DNA of 6,207 nucleotides from a bacterium. Lineage in GTDB: Bacteria; Hydrothermota; UBA3072; B12-G15. The notes below the pieces were generated by a model, which made no database searches, had not been told where the DNA came from, and worked only from the letters and a program-made list of their open reading frames with translations. The stretch lies in assembly GCA_003646055.1 (NCBI GenBank), contig QNDZ01000101.1:1-6207 (forward strand), given 5' to 3'. Shown one piece after another: positions 5,992 through 6,207 of the stretch. The translations under genes and the position numbers were made by a program. Each line of letters starts with the position of its first letter. Position 1 is the first letter of the stretch.

Positions 5992-6113
5992 AGATTTTCC
6001 ACCTTTTCTTCACCTGATTCCTCATCCACCTGTCATATCCTTTCAATGCCATACGCCTTTTATCCTGACCAATTTTAATAAATTTTATCTGCACCTTGAA
6101 TTTTTGTTCCCAT
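5984..6113 (-). pseudogene. Candidate small basic protein, about 42 aa, interrupted at an A5 run
   Basis: An ATG at 6113 is preceded by AAAGGGAAGG. As written, the frame closes after 12 codons. If one A is removed from the A5 run (minus strand, 6105-6101), it reads MGTKFKVQIKFIKIGQ, then DKRRMALKGYDRWM, then RNQVKKRWKIYA. That frame ends at TGA (5986-5984) and overlaps the 88-aa gene by 8 nt. The downstream frame is open from 6124 to 5987 and also holds an ATG at 6052 giving 22 residues. The predicted product is strongly basic, as in small nucleic-acid-binding or ribosome-associated proteins. The indel may be a sequencing error or real decay; no family is recognised. Confidence 0.3.
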
Positions 6114-6207
6114 AAACCTTCCCTTTACATGTTAAAAACCCTTATTAAAAAATGATGAAAGGCACATGGAAAATCCCTGCTGAATGCAAAAAGTAGAAAG
6201 TGTATGC
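6114..6207. other. Right-edge AT-rich stretch, no supported gene
   Basis: This end holds T-rich and A-rich runs and a ribosome-binding-like AAAGGGAAGG at 6126-6117. I see no TTGACA-type promoter here, so the promoter for the right-hand gene run either is of another type or lies beyond the window. Confidence 0.4.

Noticed and set aside
6145..6207. Open minus-strand frame from the right edge ending in tandem TAA TAA
   Set aside because: It could be the tail of a gene outside the window, but only 20 codons are visible, rich in Phe/Ile from T runs, and nothing supports it.
1..6207. CRISPR arrays, tRNA/rRNA genes, insertion sequences, riboswitches
   Set aside because: No regularly spaced repeats, cloverleaf-like conserved tRNA segments, transposase motifs or terminal inverted repeats were seen on reading both strands by eye.

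Overview
The window looks like a piece of a bacterial chromosome. The evidence is bacterial-type folate genes (folB, folK), Shine-Dalgarno sites complementary to 16S rRNA, and textbook TTGACA promoters. The DNA is moderately AT-rich, and arginine is written almost only as AGA/AGG. Together with the Lys/Glu/Ile-rich proteins and a ferredoxin-tailed CoA ligase, this suggests an anaerobic and possibly thermophilic lineage. I cannot name a phylum from the sequence; a candidate-phylum thermophile (WOR-3/Hydrothermae-like) is only a guess. Every gene I accept lies on the minus strand, so transcription runs from right to left, and the regions below are listed in that order.

Right region (about 6207 to 4141): a compact run of unrecognised genes. 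It holds an 88-aa protein with a CxxC motif, a 308-aa probable exported protein (Ig-like N-terminus, TPR-like C-terminus) and a 179-aa probable envelope/membrane protein. Two further short reading frames, at about 6113-5984 and 4787-4708, each have a good ribosome binding site. Each becomes a sensible small protein if one base is changed in a homopolymer run.

Middle region (4086 to 1613): a two-gene operon resembling succinyl-CoA synthetase. The beta-like subunit carries an extra C-terminal two-cluster [4Fe-4S] ferredoxin domain, and the alpha-like subunit keeps the phospho-histidine. The alpha gene starts at TTG and overlaps the end of the beta gene. This redox-tailed acyl-CoA synthetase (ADP- or GDP-forming type) is the most interesting item in the window; its acyl substrate and the role of the clusters cannot be read from sequence.

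Left region (1478 to 1): a folate/nucleotide operon of folB, folK and a deoxynucleoside kinase, all overlapping, followed by the first codons of another gene at the edge. FolB and FolK act in successive steps of pterin synthesis; the kinase salvages deoxynucleosides.

The first genes of the middle and left operons share an identical start layout: TTGACA, 16 bases, a -10 box, 6 bases, then ATG, with no Shine-Dalgarno site. This predicts leaderless mRNAs for both operons, whereas the downstream and right-hand genes have conventional Shine-Dalgarno sites.
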